From Branchipolynoe longqiensis (Eukaryota; Annelida; Polychaeta; Phyllodocida; Polynoidae): 64,000 bases of DNA. Each line of letters starts with the position of its first letter. Position 1 is the stretch's first letter. The notes beneath the pieces are model-generated. The model was not told the DNA's origin, made no database searches, and saw only the letters and a program-made list of their open reading frames with translations. Shown one piece after another: positions 22,736 through 33,994 of this stretch. The DNA lies in NCBI GenBank assembly GCA_030323885.1, contig CM059190.1:103276483-103340482 (forward strand), in the 5' to 3' direction. The translations under genes and the position numbers were made by a program.

Positions 22736-23505
22736 CCTGGGAAAACTTCGGATTGCTTCCGAAAGCTTCGGATAGCCTCGGAAAGCTTCGCATAGCTACG
22801 GATAGCTTCGGATAGCCCCCGGATCGTTCCGGATTGCTTCGGATAGCTTCGGATAGGCTCGAAAAGTTTCGGATTGCTTTGGATAACTTCAGATAGCTTC
22901 GGATAGCCCCGGATACGTTTGGATAGCATCGGAGAGCTTCGGCTAGTCCTGGATAGCTTCGGATAGCCTAGGGCATCCTCGGATAGTTTCATATAGTGTC
23001 GGGTATTCTCGATTAGCTTTGGATACCCTCGGATAACTTCAGATAGCCTTCGATATTCTCGGATAGCTTCATAATCATATAGCCGTGGATATCCTTGGAT
23101 AGATTTGTAGAGACTCGAATTACCACATATCCCTCGGAAAGGTTTGAATAGCTTTGGATATCCTCGGAAAGCCTTGCTTTGCTTTGTATAGCCTCGGATA
23201 TCTTCGGATAGCTTTGTATAGCCGTCCGATAGCCGCAGATAGCTTTGGATAGCCTACATTTGCCTCGGATAGTCCCTCTTAGCTTTGGATAGCTTTGAAT
23301 AGCCTCAGAAAGCTTCGGAGAGGCCCAGATAACCTAGGACATCTTCAGATAGCTTCGGATAGCCTCAGATATCTTCGTTTAGTCTCAGCTAGCCTCATCT
23401 GGCAGTAACTATCATCAGCTGCGGTTCACTAGTATCCCTCGCCTCGTCCAGCCTCGGATTGCCCTCGGATAACCTCGGATAGCCTTCGGATAACCTCACC
23501 ATACT
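22736..23505 (+). repeat. Degenerate array of GGATAGCTTC / GGATAGCCTC units
   Basis: About 770 bases made largely of 10- to 12-base units around CGGATAGC, each diverged. The minus strand shows a Ser-Glu-Ala-Ile-Arg periodic frame, which follows from the repeat and is not evidence for a protein. Confidence 0.9.
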
Positions 23506-23516
23506 TCTCCAGCAAA

Positions 23517-23517
<1 letters not shown>

Positions 23518-23551
<34 letters not shown>
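23518..23551 (+). repeat. (AC)n microsatellite
   Basis: Uninterrupted AC dinucleotides. Confidence 0.95.
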
Positions 23552-24829
23552 TCTATAACTTCCACGGGGCCCCTGAGAAAGCGCGGGCAGCCCGCCGATA
23601 CTTTACCGCCCTCACACCGACAGTTGCCGCCAAAATTCGCCGGCACCCAGGCGGACCACCGCCCGGCTGTCTGTCTGTCTCCTCCAGGGTTCGGGACCTC
23701 CCACCAAACCCAACTCCGCCCGACATCAGCCCTTCCTTCGCCCGACCACCACGCCAAGCCCCTAGCCCCTCTGGACCCTGGACTCGGGACCCGGGACCCC
23801 GGCGGGCCTCAGTGTCTGTTTGTCCATCCATCGATCCACACAGGAGCTCTTACTAGTCTTAGCTCTCTTTCTAGCCCCCTCTCTCTTTCTCTGTGACAGT
23901 GAGTGAGAGAGAAAGAGCTGGCTCCCGGTTTGCTCTTGTTGGTGCCACTGGGGCACTCTCTCGGACTAGTAGGAGTCCTCAGACTCTTACTGCTCCTCCC
24001 CTCCACACACACACACACTCACACACACTCACACACACAACCACACACACTCACACACAGGTAGTGTCCCGGGCGCAGTTCATCCTACCACCACTCACCG
24101 CTCACCGCTCACCTGAGTGTCCCGTCCCTCCTCACCTGCACACGGGGCTTGTCCTGTCGCCTCGCCTCACCTCACCTCGCCACTCCCCGAGCCGACTACC
24201 AACCACCGATTACCAACTACCGATTACCGACGCGGGCTGCACACGCGCATGATGTGGCTGCGTGGAGAACCAGGTGAAGTTGTCGGCTGGGTGTTGTCTT
24301 GGTTAGATTTACCTGCAAAATATTAATTAGCAAGCGAGCCAGGAAGGACCCCCCCCCACCTCCACCACCCCCTTCACCTCCAGCAGCCCTTCTCAACACA
24401 CACAAGAAGGCGAGGAGACAGTCTGACACCCTGACTGACAGACTGACAGACAGGTGCTGCCCAGCCCCCCCCCCCCCTCCCCCCGCCACCGAGTGCTATA
24501 TCTGCAGAGTGAGTTGTGTCGAGTTGTGTCGAGTTGAAAGGTTCAGTCCATGCTGTGGGGTGTTTGTCAGGGAGGTGTGCGCAAGTGCGAGTTAGGACCA
24601 CGTGGTTCCGGTTCTACATTCGGCACCGAGCTACTCCGAGTGACTCGGCACAAACCGAGCTGGGTCTGGTTAGGTGTGACACTGTGAGCATCCCCCCCCC
24701 CCCCACACACACACACACTTACACCCACACCACCACATCGACGTCATATAGCATCCGTACAGACATGCTGATGCCAGCCGTGTGTATAGGTCAGATCACA
24801 TCAGGCAGCATCGGACAAGCAGCCAAGGA

Positions 24830-25170
24830 GGCAATCAATCACTCAAACAGGCAATCAGTAGGCAGGTGGGCAAACAGGCAAGTCAAACAGACGGGGCAAT
24901 AAGCAGCCAGGCTAGGAAGTGTAACTAAGCAGGCCAAGCTGGAAAGCAACCAGCCTGCACAGGCAAGCAGGCAAGGAACTAGCCAGACAAGCAGGCAATC
25001 AAACAGCCATCCAAGAAGACAGCCCGACAAGCAGGTATTCAAGCAGGTGTTCAAGCAGCTGGTCAAACAGGTATTCAAGCAGGTATTAAAGCAGATATTC
25101 AAGCAGGTATTCAAGCAGCTGTTCAAGCAGCTAATAACGCAGGTAATTAAACAGGAACGCGTGCGCTCAG
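24830..25170 (+). repeat. Degenerate 12-bp repeat (CAAGCAGGTATT)
   Basis: Units of CAAGCAGGTATT / CAAGCAGCTGTT type, regular at 25030-25150 and more degenerate upstream (AGGCAAGCAGG). Confidence 0.85.
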
Positions 25171-25399
25171 TACCCGATTGCAATCACTCGGGCAATAAGT
25201 GAGGTACGCAGTGAGGTGCTCAATCACAACAACAGTGAGTTAGTTGCACACTCTCGCCGCGTGAGGCGCGCAGATCTCGCAGCGCGTGAGCTGCTCGCGC
25301 TGTGATCATTAGTGCCCCTTGGTCCCTGCTCACAGCGGCGAGGTGTGGTTTGTGCCGTCGGCTTTTACACCTACAGGTATATCGCCGCACTCGGAGGCT

Positions 25400-25550
25400 A
25401 CATCCTTGGTTTTACACCTCGCTTTACACACCCACATACACACTAACATACATCCATACACACTCACATATACAGACACACACCCATCCCCCCACACACA
25501 TACTGACACACTCACACATTCAAACATAGACACACGTATACACGCCATCC
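25400..25550 (+). repeat. CA-rich simple repeat
   Basis: ACACACCCACATACACAC-type sequence. Confidence 0.85.
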
Positions 25551-25577
25551 AGTAATAGGCAAGGCACGCGGACCAGC

Positions 25578-26020
25578 AGCGTGTAAGGAGAGAGATAGTG
25601 AGAGAGACAGAGAGATGGCCATATAGGCACAGAGAGAAACAAAGTGATAGACAGAAAGCGAGGGACACAGACACATAGAGAAAAATAGAGACAGAGAGAG
25701 ACAAGGAGCGAGGGACACAGACACATAGACAAAAATAGAGACAGATAGAGACACAGAGAGAGGCACAGAGAGAGAGAGCGAGAGACAGCCAGAGCAGCAC
25801 GGAGAGGCATCGAAAGCGAGAGAGCCATATAGGCACATCGAGGGACAAAGAGATAGACAGAGAGTGAGAGAGACAGACACAAAAATAGAGGCAGAGAGAG
25901 AGACACACAGAGAGATACAGAGACAGACAGAGCGAGAGAGACAGAGAGGGAGAAAGAGAGACAGACACACACAGAGAGAAAGAGAGAGAGTGGGGAGAAA
26001 GAAGGAGGGACGGAGAGAGA
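25578..26020 (+). repeat. GAGA/ACAGAGAGAG-rich repeat with longer-period units
   Basis: AGAGAGACAGAGAG low complexity with a longer unit containing GACACAGACACATAGA and AGAGCCATATAGGCACA, each seen at least twice. Confidence 0.9.
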
Positions 26021-26399
26021 GAGCACTGCAGGGCTGACCTGAACATATTGCTCACAGAGTGGCTCACTTTGTCAACCTCAGACTTCCCTCACCACACCAC
26101 CCACCACACCCCGCCCTCCACACCCTTGTTGTCACTCTCTAACAACCTGACAGTTACCTTCATTCCCCGCCCGAGTAGGCTGGAGGTGTGTCGAGTGAGG
26201 TGTGAGGTTTTGGTGTGACTGGACACGCCTGCACTCTTCATTCATACCTTGAGCATCTACCAAGAGCTGCTCTCTGACCAGGACTCCATTAGTGCTGTTA
26301 GTATCTACGCCTACCACCCGGGGACGTGTGTGGAGATGTTGTGTGTGTGTGTGGGCGCCTGCTGAGGTTCCACGGCCCATGGAGAATACACACACAGCT

Positions 26400-27720
26400 G
26401 TTGTGCTGAGATAGTGCCATATGCAGGTAGTGGATACCTGTAGTGCTGGTATTAGTATACTACCATAGACACAAGTGATGACCAGAGCTACTGCTACTGA
26501 TATTACTACACACGGCTAATGGACACAGCTAGTGCTGTTATTACTAGACTACCATAAACACAAGGCCTACTGATAGTGTTATTACTACACGTACAGCTAA
26601 TGGACAAAGCTAGTGTTGTTATTATGATACCACAATATACACCAGGAATACTGCTACTGTAATTACTACATACAGAGGTAACAAAACAGATCTAGGGTTC
26701 GAGTCTTCACATAGACTTGTCAATGCTCAGTACTAATAACACAAGTGGATGCTGCTACGACTACAATAGAGATTAACAGGTCTAGGACTACTGTTACTAG
26801 TCCTATACCAGGAACACGCTAGTCACAGCTACTGATACTTCGCCTACTACTTCCTACTAGTATCCTCACACTGAGAGTTGTTCTGGGCTAGTATTGCTAT
26901 ACTAGTAATACACAGGTCTAGTAGTAGTACTACTATTACTAGTCCAATACGAAGAATACACCAGATACAATTACTGATACTTCTTCTACTAGTCTCCTTA
27001 TACTGGCAGTTGTTCTAGACTAGTATACACAGGTCTAATTCTACTAGTGCTGTACCAGGAATACACTAGCTACAATTACTGATACTTTTACTAGTATCTG
27101 GGCTAGTATTTCCACACCAGTAATAAACAGGTCAAGTACCAGGAATACCAGGAATACGTCAGTCACAGCTGCTGATACTTCTACTAGTAGCCTTACACTG
27201 TTGGCTGTTCTAGGCTAGCACTGCCCCACTAGTAATAAACAGGTTTAGTACTACTATTACTAGTCTTACACCTGGCTAGTACTGCCCCACACGTAATAAA
27301 CAGGTCTAGTACTACTATTACTAGTCCTATACCTAACTAGTAAGTTCTATACCTGGCTAGTACTGCCCCACTAGTAATAAACAGGTCTAGTACTACTATT
27401 ACTAGTCCTATACCTAACCAGTAAGTCCTATACCTGGCTAGTACTGCCCCACTAGTAATAAACAGGTCTAGTACTACCATTACTAGTCCTATTCCTAACT
27501 AGTAAGTCCTATACCTGGCTAGTACTGCCCCACTAGTAATAAACAGGTCTAGTACTACTATTACTAGTCCTATACCTAACTAGTAAGTCCTATACCTGGC
27601 TAGTACTGCCCCACTAGTAATAAACAGGTCTAGTACTACTATTACTAGTCCTATACCTGGCTAGTAAGTCCTATACCTGGCTAGTACTGCCCCATTAGTA
27701 CTACTACTAGGCGAGACGCA
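26400..27720 (+). repeat. TACTAG-rich minisatellite, 81-bp units at the 3' end
   Basis: Diverged units upstream become regular from about 27290. AATAAACAGGTCTAGTACTA recurs every 81 bases (about 27375, 27456, 27537, 27618) with CTGCCCCACTAGTAATAAAC. The unit is dense in ACTAGT palindromes. The array stops about 110 bases before the candidate coding exon. Confidence 0.9.
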
Positions 27721-27831
27721 GCCTCCCACACTCTGTAGCAGGCGCAGTGTGTTGACACACATCCGGGCCCCTCCAGGGACCACTCGCTTACGATTGGATA
27801 CGGGCTACAGTTGCCATCGAAACCAGACAAG

Positions 27832-27892
27832 ATGCACATGCAGGGAGTGTACGTTGATCCGACGGACGGGGCGATGGCTTCCATGTACCAAG
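27832..27892 (+). CDS. Candidate first coding exon of an unidentified host gene
   Basis: This is the only stretch that reads like a host exon. An ATG in good context (AAGATGC, A at -3) opens 20 codons plus one base, beginning MHMQGVYVDP and ending in SMYQ. It is followed directly by GTGAGTG, a strong splice donor at 27893, so the intron would be phase 1. The frame upstream is open back to an in-frame TAG near 27737 with no other ATG, which supports this start. Codon use is balanced and GC-richer than the flanks. I do not recognise the protein; the short Met/Tyr-rich start would suit many nuclear or developmental regulators, but that is a guess. No second exon with a matching acceptor could be found by eye in the remaining 36 kb, so the next exon may lie outside the window. 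It could also be chance: 61 bases are little evidence. Confidence 0.4.
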
Positions 27893-28020
27893 GTGAGTGT
27901 GTGTTTTGGTAGTATTTATTTTTAATTGCGTAATAGTTTTTATTCCCGCTAACCTCCATCTTTGTTACTTTGTATCAACATCCGGGAGTCAGATCAGGAC
28001 AGGTACTGACGTGTGACAGT

Positions 28021-28350
28021 GCGGACCAGACAGGATGGCCGAATGAGTTGAAAGTCTGTCTCCTGTTTTGGGAGATCGGGGGATTCGAACCCATGGGTTC
28101 GTTGGTTCAAACCCTGGTTGACTTAACAATTTATACTTGTCGCTTCCTAGCCAGGTGCTCGGTATTATTAGGATAGGACAAGGACTGGTTGGCTCAGTGC
28201 CATGATAATGTTACTGAGTGGGATATCAGGTCATGGCGCTGGCAGCTTTGTACCCCAGTGGGGCAGAGCTATAAAGTTGCCATGAGTGTGCACTGTCACA
28301 AGTCGGTACCCGTCCTGATATGATGTTGCTAGGACATAAAAACAATAACA
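28021..28350 (+). mobile_element. SINE-A copy, full length
   Basis: Head GACCAGACAGGATGGCCGAA with box B GGATTCGAACCCATGG, complete body and an AAAACAATAACAAAAC tail. Confidence 0.85.
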
Positions 28351-28359
28351 AAACTAAAA

Positions 28360-28612
28360 ACGTGACAGTGCACACTCATGGTGACTGTTGAGGCTGGGCC
28401 ACTAGAACCATGACCTAATATCCCATTCAGTCACATTATCCTGATATTGAGTTAACCAGTCCTTGCCCTAACCTATTAATGTCAAGCGCCAGGCTAGATA
28501 GCGAGAAGTATCAATTTTGCAAGTCATTGCTTTGACTCGGCCAGGATGTGAACGCATGGGAAGCCAGCACTCTTAGCGATTCCATCAGCAGGTCCGATAA
28601 TAACTTGTTTCC
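28360..28612 (-). mobile_element. SINE-A copy, tail-to-tail with the previous one
   Basis: Minus-strand body (TAATGTCAAGCGCCAGGCTA) with a damaged head near 28545-28600. Together with 28021-28350 it forms an inverted pair. Confidence 0.75.
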
Positions 28613-28993
28613 ATGGAAAGGTTGCTTGCTAATATGTATTTATTGAATTTTATTCTAAGAAATGATATCTATTCTAGGTGTTAAAGATATCCGACCATTT
28701 TGAGCTTCTGCCATATTTCTTTTAGATAAATATTTGGTTGATTGTAATCTACTTTACTTTAGTTTGAAGTGAGTTTCATCTCAAAGGGATATACATGTTT
28801 TACCTTTTGGTGTCCACGTCACAAAAGTGGTAGTTTCTGAGAACGACCCATTAATTCCCCTCACTGCCATCAGAGGGCCGGTTGGTGGTGAAAATCGTCT
28901 ATTAATATTGTTACCTGATTGACTGATCTGAGAGTTTGGGGCGACTGCCCAGTGGACAGATATTCTCGTGCTTCCATTGGCTGCTTTATTTAG
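28613..28993. other. No gene; G repeat fragment near 28690-28800
   Basis: TGATTGTAATCTACTTTACT and the following GAAGTGAGTTT phrase match the old dispersed G repeat. Otherwise featureless. Confidence 0.45.
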
Positions 28994-29005
28994 TGAACGC
29001 TTGAA

Positions 29006-29331
29006 TAAAGTAAAGCTTCTTTTATTTAACGACGCCTCTAGAGCACATTGATTTTTATCATTGGCTATTAGACGTCAAACATATGGTCATTCTGACATAT
29101 TTCTTTAGAGGAAACCCACTGCCGCCACATAGGCTACTCTTTCCGATAAGCAGCACGGGGTCTTATTATGCACTTTCCCACAGACAGGACAGCACATACC
29201 ACAGCCTTTGATGACTGGTTGGAACGGAAATTAACCCAAACTGCAAATGGGACCACTGAGCAATATCGATGGGATGACCCACCCCTTCACAGGTGGACAC
29301 TCTACCGCCTGAGCTACGTCCCGCTCCCTAA
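29006..29331 (-). mobile_element. SINE-B copy, full length with target duplication
   Basis: On the minus strand the tRNA-like head (GGGACGTAGCTCAGGCGGTA, box A) opens at about 29328 and the 3' end AAATAAAAGAAGCTTTAC closes near 29010. TGAACGCTTGAA (28994-29005) and TGAACTCTTGAA (29332-29343) flank it: a 12-base target duplication with one mismatch. Confidence 0.85.
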
Positions 29332-29490
29332 TGAACTCTTGAAGTACAGGCGTTCTGTCGTGGCCGATCTACACTGTGTACATGACAGCTGCAGTCATTC
29401 AGGAGGTATTCTAAGCGCGTAATTTACCTCGGCTGTCTGATACTAAGAAGAAGGCGAGCCTAAACTGCCATCTGTTTTCTTAGTGTTGGG

Positions 29491-29823
29491 ACCAGACGGG
29501 ATGGCCGAATGAGTTGAGCGTCTGTCTCCAGTTGTTGTAGATCGTGGGATTTGAACCCTGGTCAAGTCAAGCCAATGACTTAAAAAATTGATACTTGTCG
29601 CTTCCTAGCCAAGCGCTCAGCATTAATAGGATAGGGCAAGGACTGGTTGGCTTAGTGTCAGGATAATGTGACTGAGTGGGATATCAGGTCATTTTGCTGG
29701 TGGTCTGATTTCTCAGTGGGGCAGCACTATAAAGTCACCATGAGTGTGCACTGTCACAAGTCAGTTTCCCTCCTGATATGACTTTAGATGTTGCCAGGAC
29801 GTAAAACTCCAACAACCAACCAA
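29491..29823 (+). mobile_element. SINE-A copy, near full length
   Basis: Head ACCAGACGGGATGGCCGAAT, shortened box B region (GGGATTTGAACCCTGG), full body and AACAACCAACCAA tail. Confidence 0.85.
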
Positions 29824-30117
29824 TCTTAGGATCGGGCGTCCCACCTGGACATGGGAACAAGGGCCTGTGAGTCAGTCTGCCAGTTCTTATCACTGCAATC
29901 ACGTCCTGTTCTCTTGTACCGAGCCTCGATGTATTTGGATAAAAGATCCACCCCTACCCAGAGTAGGAGTGAATGACAAACCTGCTTAAATCCGAGCAAA
30001 AAACTGCTTCAGTAGTGAATTAACTGTAGTTCCAGTGAGCAGTTTATATCTATATAATATTGGCTTAAAGTTGAGAACTTGCGAGAGAATGCAAAAGAAC
30101 AAGATGGTGGAGTAACT

Positions 30118-31195
30118 GCCATGTACCCACACACAATACCACCCCACCCCCACGTCCACCCCATATCCACACCTACAGTCCCCACCATATCTACACCCAC
30201 ACCAACACCCTCCAACACCGTCGTCCACCATCCCACCAACACCCACTCCACACTCACCCAATCAACCACCACTACATCCACACCCAGAACCATATAAACA
30301 GTCAGCACCATATCTACACCCACACTCACACCCCACACACCCACTCACACTCTCCTCCCACACCTCTACACCCACACACCCCACACTCACTCACCCCACC
30401 CCCACACACCCCCACATACTCATCCCCCACCTCCTCTTCATGCGTCCTGACCACACCCACACACCCACACCCACACCCACACCCACACCCACCCATTCAC
30501 TCACCCCCTATACCCACCCACACCCACACCCACACCCACACCCACACACTCATCCCCCACCTCCTCTTCATACATCCCGATCACACCCACACCCACCCAC
30601 TCACCCCCTACACCCCCCCCACACCCCCACCGCACACCCAGCACACGTCTTCATGCGCCCACCCACACCCACCACTCACCCTTACACACCCCCCCTCACA
30701 ACCCACCCTCACCCCACACCACCCTCACACCCACACCTCACACCACGGCCACACCCCGCCCCCAGCACGTCTTCATCGCGTCACACCCACCCACTCACCC
30801 CTTACACACACCCACCCTCACACCCACACCCACACCCACCCTCACACCACCCACCTCACACCACCCTCACACCCACGCCCACCCCCCACACGTCTTCTGC
30901 GTCCCCCCACACCCCCCCAATCACCCCTTACACACCCACCCTCACACCACACCACACACCACCACGCTCACACCCCACACCACCCCTCACACCCTCCGCA
31001 ACACCCACGCCCACACCCGCCCCCAGCACGTCTTCATGGCCCCGACCACACCCACCCCATCACCCCTTCACACACCCACCCTCACACCCACCCACTCACA
31101 CCACACCCACCAAACCCCCTCACCCTCACACCCACACCCACCCTCACACCCACGCCCACACCCCGCCCCCAGCACGTCTTCATGCGCCCCGACCA
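30118..31195 (+). repeat. CACACC/CACCC-rich array with higher-order units
   Basis: Over 1 kb of CACCCACACC simple sequence. A landmark CCAGCACGTCTTCATG recurs at about 30760, 31020 and 31165, with a shortened form near 30885, which shows units of roughly 130 bases. His/Thr/Pro-rich frames are artefacts. Confidence 0.9.
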
Positions 31196-31359
31196 CACAT
31201 CTGTCAAGGATTGTCTTTGTGCTGGCGATGTGTCTGAGGCGTGGCCCCGTCGTGCTAATAAATCACCGGATAAAATCACAACACCCGACCAAAAGTAAAC
31301 ACGCCATTTCCGGCCCAGTCCAGTCGGCATGGCACCCGATCTCCACGCGGTAGGTATCA

Positions 31360-31955
31360 GGTTCGATTCAAGCCAAGGACTGAGAAGGTTAAACTTGCAC
31401 AGTCCGATAGTTTTGAGTTTCTGTTGTATATCATGTTCGATCCCTGGCTGAGTCAAAGCAAGGACTTACAAGATTAAACTTGCACACTCCAATGGTTTTG
31501 AGTTTCTGTTGTATATCATGCTCGATCCCTGGCTGAGTCAAAGCAAGGACTTACAAGATTAAACTTGCACACTGCGATGGTTTTGAGTTTCCGCTGTATA
31601 TCATGTTCGATCCCTCGCTGAGTCAAAGCAAGTACTTACAAGATTAAACTTGCACACTGCGATGGTTTTGAGTTTCTGCCGTATATCATGTTCGATCCGT
31701 CGCTGAGTCAAAGCAAGGACTTACAAGATTAAACTTGCACACTGCGATGGTTTTGAGTTTCTGTCGTATATCATGTTCGATCCCTGGCTGAGTCAAAGCA
31801 AGGACTTAGAAGATTAAACTAACTTGCACACTGCGATGGTTTTGAGTTTCTGTCGTATATCATGTTCGATCCGTGGCTGAGTCAAAGCAAGGACTTAGAA
31901 GATTAAACTAACTTGCACGGTCCGATGGTTTTCAGTTTCGGTCGTATTTATCAGA
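31360..31955 (+). repeat. Minisatellite, units of about 86-89 bp
   Basis: Six to seven units with CTGAGTCAAAGCAAGGACTT, AGATTAAACTTGCACACTGC and TATATCATGTTCGATCC. Confidence 0.9.
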
Positions 31956-32636
31956 TAAATATAATAGTAGGTACCGGCAGCGCCCATTAAAAGTCCAGGA
32001 ATGGTGTTTTTTTCATCAATATTCACATGCTTGAACTATTTCTCTATGTATATGATTTAGATGAAATTACATAACCTAGAACATTAACAAATGTTCTATC
32101 CAATGGTGTTGTTGGATAGAATATATATTAAGTTGGTATTTAAGTAAACTCCATTTGTATGATGAGTGTATTTAGTGAATATTCCTTCATTCTGATGTAG
32201 ATGGGAATGACTGTGAAATCAGGGTATCTTTAATGGGCTCGCGCTTCCTTGCACTACCTCGGAGAAAGTCATGGATGGTACCCGAAGAAGCGCACTGACC
32301 TCAGCTTTCTAAGCCTAATAGGATGATTGTCGTGATCTACTTTGATTTAGTTTAAAGTCACTTTTACTTGAAAGTGCTAAATTCGGCAATATTTGAAGTG
32401 CGAATTTGTTTAATTAAATTTGGCGTGCTTGGCGGAATACTAGACTCCACAGTTTTTAGCAGAGCAGTGAACTGCTCCATTAGATTTACCTAATACTATT
32501 TCATTCCGTGCAGCGATGCATGTTTAATCAAGTGAACTGGTATCTAAGCTGTATATGTAGGATCAAATCTAGGTTAGTGGTTTTGATTAGAAAATAGTCA
32601 GCTTTAATCGAACTATACAATTTGAATACTTGTGTC
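31956..32636. other. AT-rich sequence with a G repeat fragment; no gene seen
   Basis: TGATCTACTTTGATTTAGTT and ATATTTGAAGTGCGAATTTG (about 32333-32420) belong to the old G repeat. No coding signal. Confidence 0.45.
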
Positions 32637-33140
32637 ATGGGGGTGATGAAAATGGGAAATATTGCGCCTAGAGCGGGACTCGAACCCACATCTCTTTGCA
32701 TTCCGGGCCAGTGTGCTAACCATTACACCACCTAGGCTCCCTGATATCAACACACTCCCCACGCCTACCTGTCTATGTGGTTACTTGCCTGAGAGGTCAG
32801 TGCAGACCACTACACTCGTCCCCCTGGAATTGTAAGTCTTGTAATGCTTACAATTACATACATACAGGCAATGCACTAACACATACATACACAGGGTAGG
32901 TTCAACAACCATACAGCGCAAAGCTTGTACAGGATCCTGATCACGGCAACCAGTGTCATGGGGGTGATGAAAATGGGAAATACTGCGCCTAGAGCGGGAC
33001 TCGAACCCACATCTCTTTGCATTCCGGGCCAGTGTGCTAACCATTACACCACCTAGGCTCCCTGATATCAATACACTCCCCACGCCTACCTGTCTATGTG
33101 GTTACTTGCCTGAGAGGTCAGTGCAGACCACTACACTTGT
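32637..33140 (-). mobile_element. Gln-R repeat, tandem dimer with two well-kept tRNA-like modules
   Basis: Two nearly identical minus-strand units (about 32637-32958 and 32959-33140). The tRNA-like modules lie at 32666-32737 and 32987-33058, 72 bases each. Read on the minus strand they have pairing ends GCCTAG/CTAGGC, box A GGTGTAATGGTTAGCACA, a T arm GTGGG/CCCGC and box B GGGTTCGAGTC. The D arm matches tRNA-Gln well; the anticodon arm does not fold, so I call them pseudo-tRNA modules of a repeat. Confidence 0.85.
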
Positions 33141-33244
33141 AACTACCTAGCCTGGCGCCCAACATTACTAGGATAGGGAAAGGACAAAGGAAATGAGGAA
33201 GACAAATGAAATTCCCTGTGTTTAAAGTTGCATAAGCCGATTAA

Positions 33245-33952
33245 AGTATAAAGGGCGCATTCCTTACACGCGTAATGCGAATGCGACAAAAAATCGAAAC
33301 GCCTTGAAACCTATGAGCTACATTCCTTACACGCGTAATGCGACTGCGAATGCAAATGCATTATCCCAATCGGTCCATGTAGCGATCGGTGCGTAATGCG
33401 TAATGCATCAAGCTGGTGCAAATAGAAAAGCATCAGTCACATTTGTCCATTGATATAAGGCTGGAGGAGGCGACTGATAATTACGGACAGCCGGGACAAG
33501 GTGGTGCGAACAGAAAAGCATCAGTCGCATTTGTCCATTGATATAAGGCTGGAGGAGGCGACTGATAATTACGGACAGCCAGGACAAGGTGGTGCGAATA
33601 GAAAAGCATCAGTCGCATTTGTCCATTGATATAAGGCTGGAGGAGGCGACTGATAATTACGGACAGCCGGGAGAAGGACGGTTGTAGAAGATTGGCAGCA
33701 AAGAGTCTTTTAAAACCTGTAACTACATCAGCAAAGGGTAGCCCCCAGTTGTTAGCCCTGTATCTACACTCTCTCTTAAATCCAAGCAATCATATCTGGG
33801 GATGAAAGAGGTTAGCTTCCTGTGTGAGGAAGGAGGAGGGGGCATAACTCATAACGCGTGTAAGGAATGATGGCCTTCGCATAACGCATAACGCATTACG
33901 CATTCCGCATTACGCATAACGCATTACACATTACGCGTGTAAGGAATGCCAC
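33245..33952. mobile_element. F element copy, GTAATGCG variant
   Basis: The ends read GCGCATTCCTTACACGCGTA and its inverse. In place of the GGTATGCGG hexamers of other copies, both halves carry GTAATGCG-type units. The middle has three tandem copies of a unit of about 94 bases with GGCTGGAGGAGGCGACTGAT (about 33410-33675). Confidence 0.75.
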
Positions 33953-33994
33953 CTTTACATTATGAAAGTAAAGCTCGTGCTTATATTTGACTCA

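Larger units (their letters stand above)
21365..24750 (+). promoter_or_regulatory. GC/CpG-richer region upstream of the candidate exon; possible promoter area
   Basis: Several stretches (21365-21660, 22600-22700, 23560-23830, 24100-24260, 24600-24660) are visibly richer in C, G and CpG than the rest of the window, for example GGCGGCGGCCCGCC near 21610. They lie 3-6 kb upstream of the candidate first coding exon at 27832 on the same strand. Invertebrate promoters need not have CpG islands, and I see no TATA box or initiator I could defend. The call is positional inference only. Confidence 0.2.

Noticed and set aside
22288..22992. 234-codon minus-strand frame with periodic SEAIRSY motifs
   Set aside because: The period equals the GGATAGC repeat unit, with no start context or neighbouring exon signals; treated as a minisatellite by-product.
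30440..31237. 265-codon His/Thr/Pro frame
   Set aside because: CACACC repeat artefact.
32666..33058. Two functional tRNA-Gln genes
   Set aside because: D and T arms are good, but the anticodon arm does not pair, and identical modules sit within a dispersed repeat at other loci.
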